From assembly GCA_021155845.1 (NCBI GenBank), contig JAJNBK010000222.1, forward strand, positions 1-5,194: DNA of 5,194 bases, in the 5' to 3' direction. The stretch is from Nitrososphaeraceae archaeon (GTDB lineage: Archaea; Thermoproteota; Nitrososphaeria; Nitrososphaerales; Nitrososphaeraceae). This document shows, in pieces, positions 1 to 5,194 of this stretch. Made by a program: the position numbers and the translations under genes. Every line of letters starts with the position of its first letter. The stretch's first letter is position 1. The notes under the pieces were generated by a model, which worked only from the letters and a program-made list of their open reading frames with translations, had not been told where the DNA came from and did no database searches.

Positions 1-192
1 GATTCTCTTGCCATAAAGGGTACTCCATGTAAAGATTGTGGTTGTTCAGATTCTATTTTGTTCTTTTGCTCTAAATATTGAGTCTGGATCTCTGACTCAG
101 ATGGTGCACTATCTCTTTCACATTTACTTTTAATCTCGTCTTTTGTAAGTGAAGTATGCAAATTATCTCCATCAAAGTAATTAATATAATGT

Positions 193-216
193 TTTGGAAT
201 AAAGTAACTCTTCTTT
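193..216. repeat. 24-bp direct repeat, copy 1 (PRC domain 2)
   Basis: This segment is identical to 592-615, 399 bp (133 codons) away and in the same reading frame. It encodes the KKSYFIPK motif in domain 2 of the tandem PRC-barrel-like protein, so it marks internal duplication of the domain and is not a mobile element. Confidence 0.85.
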
Positions 217-591
217 CCTATTAGACCTTCTTTGACTTCAACATAATGAGGAGCTATATCTTCTACCTTACCCAAATCTTTATTATCTATCGACTTTGCT
301 TTCTTACCTTTAACCTTCTCCCATGGTACATTTACCCTAGTTGTAGAGGGAGTAGCAACAGCAGTAGTAGCACCACCTGCTGATGATGCTCCCGGTATAG
401 GAGTATATCTTGGAATATTATTATCAAACTCTGGATATTGTTTTTTGATGGATTCCCTTCTTTGCATATAATCTGGAGTTTCAAACTCTGATATGTCTTC
501 AGGTGGGTTTTCTCTTTCAAATCTTTCTTTTACCTCATCTTTTCTAAGTGATACCCAGATACTATCACCATCATATCCTTGAACATAATAC

Positions 592-615
592 TTTGGAATA
601 AAGTAACTCTTCTTT
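592..615. repeat. 24-bp direct repeat, copy 2 (PRC domain 1)
   Basis: Second exact copy of the segment at 193-216, encoding KKSYFIPK in domain 1. The flanking codons of the two domains have diverged, so this stretch is either strongly constrained or was homogenised by gene conversion. Confidence 0.85.
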
Positions 616-701
616 AATACGGCACCTTCCTTTGTTTGAATATAATCTTTTGTGACATTCTGAACTTTTCCTAAATCTTTATCATCAGATAATACTGCTG
701 C

Positions 702-1078
702 TCATATATTATCAGTAATATACTATATCCAGCATACGATTTATTGATTATGTTTTTCTCTACTAGGTTTGTGCTTTTTGTAATACATCTAAATCTCCGA
801 ATGTCATGCAATGGGTCTTAGCTCAAATACTAATGCTGCTGCGACGAGTACCAGACGCATAAAGACAGCCTCTTTCTTTGAGCCATATCAAATATTCTTT
901 GATATAAAGTTAGCAAAATCAAAAGTACCGTATCGCATTGCGATAGCAGACCTTCAAATAAGGCTGTTTGTAACCGGGAACAAGGCACACATGCCACTCT
1001 GAAGGAAACACATATTATTACTAACGGCTCAATGATATGTATCGCGTATAGACATTCTTTGAGCTTAATTACAATCAT
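702..1078. other. gene-poor tract with possible decayed coding sequence
   Basis: No intact gene is convincing here. About 782-1010 is visibly richer in G and C than its surroundings. Open but unrecognised frames run on both strands: plus 811-1002, minus 830-1084, and a third minus frame ending near 794 that reads KKEAVFMRLVLVAAALVFEL before its stop. Overlapping open frames with no recognisable domain suggest debris of a coding sequence or chance. A perfect 7-bp inverted repeat with a 1-nt centre lies at 931-945 (arms 931-937 and 939-945); it is too tight to fold into a normal hairpin. Confidence 0.3.
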
Positions 1079-1201
1079 TAGCATATTTTAAAATAATTCT
1101 CTATCTTCTCCTTTTGAGGATAGGCCAACTACAAAACTTTTCTATGATTCGATTTCTTCTTTGGTAAGAATGTCTTCATTTGGAAATAGACTACTACTCA
1201 T
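1079..1201 (-). pseudogene. decayed thaumarchaeal hypothetical protein (EEIESW-type N-terminus) with in-frame stops
   Basis: From an ATG at 1199-1201 the minus strand reads MSSSLFPNEDILTKEEIES, then TAG (1142-1144), then KSFVVGLSSKGEDRELF, then TAA (1088-1090), then NML in the same frame. Replacing the TAG with Trp gives TKEEIESWKSF. That string resembles the N-terminus of a hypothetical family I associate with Nitrososphaera and Nitrosocosmicus (EEIESWKSF followed by LF..ML), whose function is unknown. The match on both sides of each stop is why I call it a relic and not a short peptide gene. The frame continues open to 830 (about 85 further codons), but that part does not resemble the family. 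Family assignment is from memory and could be wrong. Confidence 0.45.
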
Positions 1202-1435
1202 ATAGCCAATCACTTACAAGTTCTTTACTATTACCTTTAAGAGTTATAACGCTGATGAGACAGAGGGTTGTATAATACCTAAAAGGCCAAACTATTATTG
1301 ATGTAAATTTATTCAATTAACAGGAAATATTTGTGGGCCAAGTATTGTTGTATGTTCTGTCTGAGTCCGACTTGGTATTGTAGTAGCTAGTTGTTATTAT
1401 TAAAGTACCTAATCGAAGATTAATAACAATCAATA
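1202..1435. other. intergenic region without recognised genes
   Basis: I find no supported coding sequence, tRNA or promoter here. It contains two weak inverted repeats: a 6-bp pair with arms at 1338-1343 and 1369-1374, and the 9-bp pair listed separately at 1391-1429. Confidence 0.4.
1391..1429 (-). terminator. possible 3'-end hairpin of the DUF6659-like gene
   Basis: Arms TTGTTATTA (1391-1399) and TAATAACAA (1421-1429) pair perfectly around a 21-nt loop, starting 7 bases past the stop of the 1436-1813 gene. The stem is entirely A/T except for one G-C pair and the loop is long, so stability is poor. Archaeal termination depends mostly on T tracts, so this is a weak candidate. Confidence 0.2.
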
Positions 1436-1813
1436 TCAAGCTAATTCCTTCTTTACAAAAGGTATTATTTTGTTCAAAACTATGGACTCGTGGTCTGCCT
1501 CTGTATCAAATGATACCATTAGAATAGGGTAGTCTTTATTGTCTAGTGATATTGTTGTTCGTTTTATTTTCTCATACAATGTAAAAGAGTATATTGGTTT
1601 GCCAAGCTTTGATTCAAAATCTTTTCTAGTATTCATCCTCATAACCGATTCAACAGCATATAGTTCTGATTCAGTATCTGTCAACAGTGGAGTTAAACCC
1701 TTTCTATACTCAACTACAATTTGTTTGCCAAACTTGTTAGGAATACCCGCAAATCTAATAGCGCTATCTAACTCAATTATTTGCTTGCATAGGTTATGCA
1801 CATCTATTGTCAT
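1436..1813 (-). CDS. DUF6659-like thaumarchaeal hypothetical protein
   Basis: An intact 125-residue soluble protein starting at ATG (1811-1813). The pattern fits a family of about 120-130 residues that is widespread in Thaumarchaeota and that I recall as DUF6659: an N-terminal helix (residues 5-18), IRFAGI (19-24), G29-K-Q-IVVEYRKGL (to 40), TPLLTDTESELYAVESVMR (about 41-59), a central TRKDFESKLGKP, and a C-terminal strand YPILMVSFD followed by a helix ending at NKIIPFVKKEL. No signal peptide or transmembrane segment is visible. The biochemical role of the family is not known to me; the alternating strand and helix pattern around IVVEYR and ILMVSFD recalls small sensor or roadblock-like folds, but that is speculation. 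It is transcribed divergently from the PII-like gene at 2078 and has its own TATA-like element. Confidence 0.8.
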   Translation of the reverse strand: MTIDVHNLCKQIIELDSAIRFAGIPNKFGKQIVVEYRKGLTPLLTDTESELYAVESVMRMNTRKDFESKLGKPIYSFTLYEKIKRTTISLDNKDYPILMVSFDTEADHESIVLNKIIPFVKKELA

Positions 1814-1854
1814 CTTTGATTCTGTTCTCTATTTCTCAAATAGATTAATAAAGC

Positions 1855-1868
1855 AATATATAATATAA
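1855..1868 (-). promoter_or_regulatory. TATA-like element for the DUF6659-like gene
   Basis: On the minus strand this reads as an uninterrupted A/T tract with TTATATTATATATT character, about 42-55 bases before the ATG at 1813. Archaeal TATA boxes sit about 25 bases before transcription start, which would give a leader of roughly 15-25 bases. No clear BRE purine run or Shine-Dalgarno sequence is visible. Confidence 0.4.
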
Positions 1869-1899
1869 CATGCAACTTGATTAAAATAATGTTCTTTTC

Positions 1900-1971
1900 T
1901 TTTAAGGGTCGAGATAAAATACATGAGACTTTCAATAATAACTAGGCTCCACCGAAATTAAGCCCTTAAAA
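1900..1971. repeat. 9-bp inverted repeat in the divergent intergenic region
   Basis: TTTTAAGGG (1900-1908) and its exact complement CCCTTAAAA (1963-1971) are separated by 54 bases, between the divergent DUF6659-like and PII-like genes. The arms are too far apart for a compact hairpin. They could be paired half-sites for a regulator or chance in AT-rich DNA. Confidence 0.35.
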
Positions 1972-2077
1972 TTAAGAGATGGTAGAGATATAGGTATAAT
2001 ATATTCAAGGCATATAACACAGGCTACATAAATTAAAACTATTTTAAGAAATGTAACATAATCTTTGATGCTGTGTC

Positions 2078-2404
2078 TTGAAGAAGATAGAAGCAATTGT
2101 AAGAGCAGAAGTAATGAGCAGAGTGAAAGAGCATCTTAGGGAAATGGGAGTTAGTGGTATGACAATTACTACAGTAATGGGTTGGAGTAAGCAAAGAGAA
2201 CTTCATTTACAGTGGAGAGGCAGGCCCGTATCATATGATCTTATCCCAAGGGCGAAATTTGAAATTGTTGCGCCAGATTCACAACTAGATGATATCATTC
2301 AAGCCATTATAGATACTGCTAGAACTGGTGAACCTGGAGATGGTATTATTTTAGTATCTACCGTAGAACAAGCAATTAATATACACTATCTTGGGAGGAC
2401 ATAG
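2078..2404 (+). CDS. divergent PII-like (GlnB/GlnK family) signal protein
   Basis: A 108-residue protein that aligns without gaps to E. coli GlnB over residues 1-103, by eye from memory. PII proteins are trimeric sensors of ATP/ADP and 2-oxoglutarate that bind partners through the T-loop (about 37-55). The fold markers are present: MKKIEAIVR, GVSGMTITTVMG (24-35), Gln39, R47-G48, D54, P57, and the B-loop ARTGEPGDG (81-89). Canonical sites differ: G37 is Ser, Tyr46 is Trp, Tyr51 (the uridylylation site) is Val, Lys58 is Arg, Lys90 is Ile, and Arg101 and Arg103 are Asn and His. Nucleotide binding may therefore be altered and uridylylation at position 51 is impossible. The start is TTG at 2078, chosen because the family begins MKKIEAI; an ATG at 2068 is out of frame. 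No amt or glnA lies next to it, so the partner is unknown. I leave the symbol empty because it is a paralogue and not a clear glnK. Confidence 0.85.
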   Translation: MKKIEAIVRAEVMSRVKEHLREMGVSGMTITTVMGWSKQRELHLQWRGRPVSYDLIPRAKFEIVAPDSQLDDIIQAIIDTARTGEPGDGIILVSTVEQAINIHYLGRT

Positions 2405-2440
2405 ATCATATCATCAATACTATAGAGAAAATTTATACTA

Positions 2441-2611
2441 CTAGTGATTTGCACAATCGCCCTTACTAATAATCATCAATGTAATGGTTCTTTCATTGCT
2501 TGTGATGTAATCGTTTGTATTTTCTCTACCTTCTTCTTCTTGTTTGGATTCCTTAATTACTTTATTATGTAGTGACTTGTGTTTTGAAATTGATTCTGTT
2601 ACCCCAGTCAA
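2441..2611 (-). other. in-frame open extension after the TGA of the PsbP-like gene
   Basis: After SFEIK and the TGA at 2612-2614 the same frame continues for 56 sense codons to a TAG at 2441-2443. The extension is hydrophilic and charged (HKSLHNKVIKE, KQEEEGREN) and ends TLMIISKGDCANH. It may be a former C-terminal tail cut off by a new stop, or a chance open stretch. KMIDSFEIK is already a normal end for this domain family, which argues that the TGA is the true stop. Confidence 0.3.
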
Positions 2612-3154
2612 TCATTTTATTTCAAATGAATCAATCATCTTCTGTGCAATCTGCAAATCCTTTTCGTAGTCTTCTTCTTGTGCAATATATGTAATAATAT
2701 ATGCTTTGTCGTTTTTTATTGTCCAGACTTGCATTGTCTTTAGCCCTTCTATATTAGTAAATACTATTTTATATCCTGGTATATCTGCAAGTGTAGTTGT
2801 GCTTGACTCAAGAAGATTTTCTCCGAGGAGATTGATCTGAATATTTGTATACTCTTCCAATGTCATATTATGGAAAGGTAGATTCTTCACTTGTACCTTA
2901 AGGTTCTTTGATAGTGATGTGTCGGCAAGAGGATAGAAATCGATATCAGCAGAATGTTGTAGAAAAGAAAGATCTAATCTTCCCCAATCTGAAGGGTGTT
3001 GGATTCTTATTCCAAAGGTAGGATTATCATAAATTATCATTTTGTCGCTTGTCTGTGCTAATGTTGTTGTTGTTCTTTGTTGCCCTGTAAGTGAGACCGA
3101 CAATAATGAGGTTATCATGATTATTAGCAAACTAAATAGAAGAACTTTTGCCAA
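2612..3154 (-). CDS. secreted PsbP-like domain protein
   Basis: A 180-residue protein with a signal peptide or N-terminal anchor: Lys3, hydrophobic residues 4-22, then a Thr-rich stretch 28-31 and LAQ at 32-34, a possible cleavage region. No lipobox Cys is present. The mature part (about 38-180) shows hallmarks of PsbP/Mog1-like domains common in thaumarchaeal exported proteins: YDNPTFGIRIQHPSDW (42-57), a central IPGYKIVFT, then a strand pair ending in a helix with KMIDSFEI at the C-terminus. In plants PsbP is a photosystem II subunit; in archaea the role is unknown, presumably extracytoplasmic. The start is TTG at 3152-3154, because no ATG or GTG lies in frame between it and an upstream TAA, and starting at Met13 would cut the signal peptide. 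It stands alone, about 260 bases from the dioxygenase relic. The frame remains open past the TGA for 56 codons. Confidence 0.8.
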   Translation of the reverse strand: MAKVLLFSLLIIMITSLLSVSLTGQQRTTTTLAQTSDKMIIYDNPTFGIRIQHPSDWGRLDLSFLQHSADIDFYPLADTSLSKNLKVQVKNLPFHNMTLEEYTNIQINLLGENLLESSTTTLADIPGYKIVFTNIEGLKTMQVWTIKNDKAYIITYIAQEEDYEKDLQIAQKMIDSFEIK

Positions 3155-3208
3155 TTTGTCTCTTATACAATAACTAATTATTATAGGAGTATCTTAACGT
3201 TTGTTGTG

Positions 3209-3219
3209 GATATATATCA
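3209..3219 (-). promoter_or_regulatory. TATA-like element for the PsbP-like gene
   Basis: The palindromic A/T run GATATATATC (3209-3218) lies 55-65 bases before the TTG start at 3154. With the usual spacing of about 25 bases, transcription would begin near 3185 and leave a leader of about 30 bases. No Shine-Dalgarno sequence stands before the start. Confidence 0.4.
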
Positions 3220-3415
3220 ATAAAATGCAAAATAGTTCTATATCAATGCTGAAATAGTATAATAATAATACAGTTTTATCATTATGTGAAAAGCATTGTG
3301 CATCTGAGAGAAAACCACAGAAATAACAGTCTAAAAGTTGCTATGGCATTTGCAAAATTTCTTGATAGATCTATTGCTATTATATAAAGAAGAAGCAAGA
3401 GATGTGTATATATCA

Positions 3416-4168
3416 TTACCTCCTAGGTTGACCTGAGTTTAGCACAATATTGAATGTCCCAAGGTAGGATTGCTCATCATCGTCTTTAGTCAGATTGAGC
3501 ATCAGATGCTCTCCAGTGTTGCTTTGCACAGGCCATCTGATGAGGCTCCTCTGTAGATCATATCCTCTTCATTCGTCACTTCGGGAAGTCCATGGTTACT
3601 GTATGGAGGTTGTGTATGCACCTGTTCGCTGATAGAATTGTTAAGGTAAAACTGCGATGTCCACTCCAAAGTTTTCTCTGACCAGGTACATCATTCCCCC
3701 GGTACCAGCGTCTTGAACACCTGAATAGACTCCCTGAGAATTGGCATGCCAGACATCTACTTGTGCGCCACTAAGAGGAATACATGAACCATTGTCTACG
3801 TCATAGACGTGAAGTGCAAGACGCAATGGAACTCCTTGTTGCACTGAACCGTCTGAGGGATCTGATCTGATGTCAGAACGATTGGGCATATCATCAACAA
3901 AGTACGGGCCTTCGATTTGTTGAGGTGTACCTTCTTCTTCGATTAATGAGGGTGTCAGTGTGCATGTCTGGTTTGTTGACGCGCTGATTTGAGTTGCAGA
4001 TAGCTCGGGAGATGGTGGTCCGAACTGTCCAGGAAAGGGCCCAGGAGGGGAAGGAGATACCATCCCTTGGTTTGATAGAATTGATTGCGCAGATGCTATA
4101 TTATCTTTAGAACAACGATAGCGATAGCAATAATAGTAAAACAAAATATTAATGAGGATGACGACCAA
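3416..4168 (-). pseudogene. secreted intradiol ring-cleavage dioxygenase, broken by deletion and frameshifts
   Basis: The intact family cleaves catechol-type rings between the two hydroxyls using Fe(III) held by two Tyr and two His. Three collinear pieces survive. Piece A (4168 to about 3677) carries CTLTP, QIEGPYF, PLRLALHVYDVD and VDVWHANSQGVYSG, including Tyr148, the expected first iron ligand, up to MMYLVR (residue 164). Piece B (3675 to about 3550) resumes in another frame with KTLEWTSQFYLNNS, HTQPPYSNHG and EEDMIYR. Piece C (3547 to TAA at 3416-3418) is in a third frame: SLIRWPVQSNTGEHLMLNLT, then YLGTFNIVLNSGQPRR. Between A and B the core FTTIYPGWY-GR-HIH segment, with the second Tyr and both His, is missing, roughly 35 residues. 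Piece A alone ends in frame at 3641 after 11 off-frame residues. The N-terminus is also disturbed: the hydrophobic export segment sits in another frame (see 4090-4160). Inactive as a dioxygenase; assembly error is unlikely to explain every break. Confidence 0.85.
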
Positions 4169-4464
4169 CTAGACAGAAAATGTAAATGTCTTCAAGAACA
4201 AATGCAAAGAATACGATGTGCTTTACCTCGCGACAAGAGCCCAGAATATAATAATGAAAAAAGATGTTGAATATATTAGAGTAGCTTGAAATTATCATAG
4301 GATTATATTGAGATTATTATAGATTAACAAAGATGATAACAATATAGATAGGGGAATAGTGATATAGTAATAATACTACTAGTAAGATTTAGTTTCTCAA
4401 TTTCTTCATATAATTAGCTAGTTTGTTACTTTTACTGTTGCGAGTTATTTATCTGTAGTATACG
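4169..4464. other. AT-rich intergenic region
   Basis: Between the dioxygenase relic and the small membrane protein gene I see no supported coding sequence or structured RNA. The minus strand would have carried the original start and promoter of the dioxygenase, but no in-frame ATG leading into its export segment survives. Confidence 0.4.
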
Positions 4465-4710
4465 CTATTCGTAAACAGGTTTACCGTCAGAATTATACCT
4501 CTTAACTCTCCGTTCAGTTCTTTCTCCCTTTGGAGAGGATGATGACGATTGGGTGGATGATGATGATGACGATTGAGAGTAAGAAGACTCGTTAGCAATT
4601 TCTGTAGTAGCGGTTGTTCTTGGTCTACGTGTTCTTGCAATACCTAATATTACTCCTAATCCTATCATGAATCCAGCAGTTGTAGCAAACATGAACATTT
4701 GTTCAGCCAT
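4465..4710 (-). CDS. small single-pass membrane protein with Ser-rich linker
   Basis: An 81-residue protein from the ATG at 4708-4710. Residues 5-24 (MFMFATTAGFMIGLGVILGI) form one transmembrane helix with two overlapping small-residue motifs, G13xxxG17 and G19xxxG23, that often mediate helix packing. Arg26, 28, 29 and 31 follow at once, so the positive-inside rule puts the C-terminus in the cytoplasm. A low-complexity linker (42-59) is almost all Ser with Tyr, Gln and Thr. The tail is basic (KGERTERRVKRYN, 61-73) and ends DGKPVYE. I chose Met6 of the longest frame (start 4725) because the upstream MMIII comes from a simple ATT/ATC run and a start at 4710 gives a typical N-terminus; 4725 remains possible. 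I do not recognise a named family, though small membrane proteins ending in KRYN-GKPVYE look like a thaumarchaeal conserved hypothetical. Function unknown. Confidence 0.7.
   Translation of the reverse strand: MAEQMFMFATTAGFMIGLGVILGIARTRRPRTTATTEIANESSYSQSSSSSSTQSSSSSPKGERTERRVKRYNSDGKPVYE
4538..4575. repeat. short tandem repeat encoding the Ser tract
   Basis: A 14-base unit of GAT/GAC triplets occurs at 4538-4551 and again at 4562-4575, 24 bases (8 codons) apart, with more GAT triplets between. On the minus strand it encodes the serine runs of the small membrane protein. Such triplet runs can change length by replication slippage. Confidence 0.7.
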
Positions 4711-4725
4711 TATTATTATCATCAT

Positions 4726-5194
4726 ACATAATAGTCAGAATTAAACATGTCGGTAACAAGTGCTGAGAGCGGTATTTGAGCCCATAATCAGTAATTGGAG
4801 ATTCTTTAGATGAATGCAATTTGTATGGCTCTCTCCACTTAACAGAAGATTATAGCTTGATACACATATTATATCGTCTTAGTTCACAAGAAGTGAACAT
4901 AGACAAAATATAATTTTTTATTGTTATGCATTACACTTTTGTACTTTCAGGTCAATATTGGAAAAATATCCTCGCAAAAAAGCATATCTTTGTCTTAGTT
5001 TATCGTATATATATTTTAAGAAAAGTATCTTTTTTCAGCGTAGAATTGGATTTAACACCATAATAAGCCAAAGAACAATAAGATATCTTATTTCGGAAGA
5101 TAAGAAGAAGAGTTTGTTAGAATTTGTGATTGATATTCTCATTGATGACAATAAAATATGCTAAATAAAGTATGAATATAATAATATAATGCAT
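4726..5194. other. AT-rich region without a convincing gene
   Basis: Three weak reading frames occur and none is recognised. On the plus strand, 4958-5164 (68 codons, TTG start, ending KKKSLLEFVIDILIDDNKIC) overlaps 4926-5063 (46 codons, ATG start, MHYTFVLSGQYWKNI onward). A minus-strand frame without a start codon covers about 4705-4852. A strong TATA-like run lies at 5005-5016 inside the plus frames, which argues against them being genes and suggests a promoter reading toward the right edge or leftward. The 4958-5164 frame is the best candidate for a small hypothetical gene, but I would not annotate it as a CDS on this evidence. Confidence 0.3.
4882..4898. promoter_or_regulatory. perfect 6-5-6 palindrome, possible operator or hairpin
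   Basis: GTTCAC (4882-4887), spacer AAGAA, GTGAAC (4893-4898). It is followed 6 bases later by an A/T tract (4905-4920) that looks like a TATA element and contains six T in a row. On the plus strand it could be a repressor half-site pair just upstream of a promoter, or a weak stem followed by T residues. No gene ends directly before it on the plus strand, so the operator reading fits slightly better. Confidence 0.3.

Larger units (their letters stand above)
1..701 (-). pseudogene. tandem PRC-barrel-like domain protein, 5'-truncated and running off the left edge
   Basis: One minus-strand frame is open for 233 codons, from just after a TGA at 702-704 to the window edge. Numbering from the first codon after that TGA, it holds two related domains: residues about 3-67 (DKDLGKV, KKSYFIPKYY, YDGD, SLRKDEVKERFERE) and about 127-200 (VPWEKVKGKK, NKDLGKV, KKSYFIPKHY, FDGD, SLTKDEIKSKCERD). 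A Pro/Ala/Thr/Ser-rich linker (about 97-122) joins them. This matches the PRC-barrel-like proteins common in Nitrososphaera relatives; PRC-barrels are small beta-barrels found in RNA-processing and regulatory proteins, and the role here is unknown. Domain 2 begins with W127-EKVKG, but the matching strand of domain 1 is absent. No ATG, GTG or TTG lies in frame before Met79. An ATG at 703-705 is one frame off and would join with a one-base change. I read it as a truncated or frameshifted gene; a sequencing error or an unusual start remains possible. The 3' end is not in the window. Confidence 0.65.

Noticed and set aside
332..520. Minus-strand 62-codon frame starting MKEKTHL
   Set aside because: It is an out-of-frame shadow of the PRC-barrel-like frame, which is open across the whole region and has recognisable domains.
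1338..1374. 6-bp inverted repeat CCAAGT/ACTTGG
   Set aside because: Short arms and a 25-nt loop with no neighbouring gene end make it most likely coincidental.
1539..1868. Plus-strand 109-codon frame
   Set aside because: It lies antisense to the DUF6659-like gene, and its sequence has no family resemblance.
2068..2080. ATG at 2068 as start of the PII-like gene
   Set aside because: It is out of frame with the PII sequence; the TTG at 2078 gives the family's standard N-terminus.
3290..3385. Plus-strand frame starting with GTG, about 33 codons (VKSIVHLRENHRNN onward)
   Set aside because: Too short, not recognised, and without a supporting promoter; most likely chance.
4085..4270. Plus-strand 61-codon frame
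   Set aside because: It is antisense to the 5' end of the dioxygenase relic and looks like an accidental frame.
4449..4640. Minus-strand 63-codon frame rich in His, Leu and Pro
   Set aside because: It is an out-of-frame reading of the triplet repeat in the small membrane protein gene.
4765..4833. Possible tRNA: complementary GAGAGC and GCTCTC about 70 bases apart
   Set aside because: There is no T-loop GTTCRA motif, no D-arm pattern and no anticodon stem, so the end pairing alone is not enough.

Overview
The window is AT-rich and looks like chromosomal DNA of an ammonia-oxidising archaeon (Thaumarchaeota/Nitrososphaerota, Nitrososphaera or Nitrosocosmicus type). This rests on protein families I recognise from that group: a DUF6659-like protein, tandem PRC-barrel-like domains, a secreted PsbP-like protein, a secreted intradiol dioxygenase and a PII paralogue. 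Archaeal-type TATA elements, little sign of Shine-Dalgarno sites and frequent TTG starts agree with it. No search was run, so the taxonomic call is recognition plus inference.

Layout, left to right. Positions 1-701 (minus) hold a tandem PRC-barrel-like protein that runs off the left edge and lacks a usable start. Positions 702-1435 hold no intact gene: a short decayed ORF with internal stops (about 1079-1201, minus) and a relatively GC-rich tract (about 782-1010) that may be coding debris. Positions 1436-1813 (minus) encode a DUF6659-like protein. A 264-bp divergent intergenic region with a long-spaced 9-bp inverted repeat follows, then a PII-like protein on the plus strand (2078-2404, TTG start). 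Positions 2612-3154 (minus) encode a secreted PsbP-like protein whose frame stays open for 56 codons beyond its TGA. Positions 3416-4168 (minus) are a secreted intradiol ring-cleavage dioxygenase broken by an internal deletion and frameshifts. Positions 4465-4710 (minus) encode a small single-pass membrane protein with a serine-rich linker. The remainder, 4726-5194, has no convincing gene but contains a perfect short palindrome and TATA-like tracts.

These genes do not form one pathway. The intact ones are a divergent PII-like regulator, a lineage-specific hypothetical, a secreted protein and a small membrane protein. Between them lie three decayed or truncated genes, so the window reads as an accessory or eroding region. 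The two most informative observations are the PII paralogue that has lost canonical effector and modification residues, and the dioxygenase relic that has lost three of its four expected iron ligands. I see no CRISPR array, rRNA, tRNA or intact insertion sequence.
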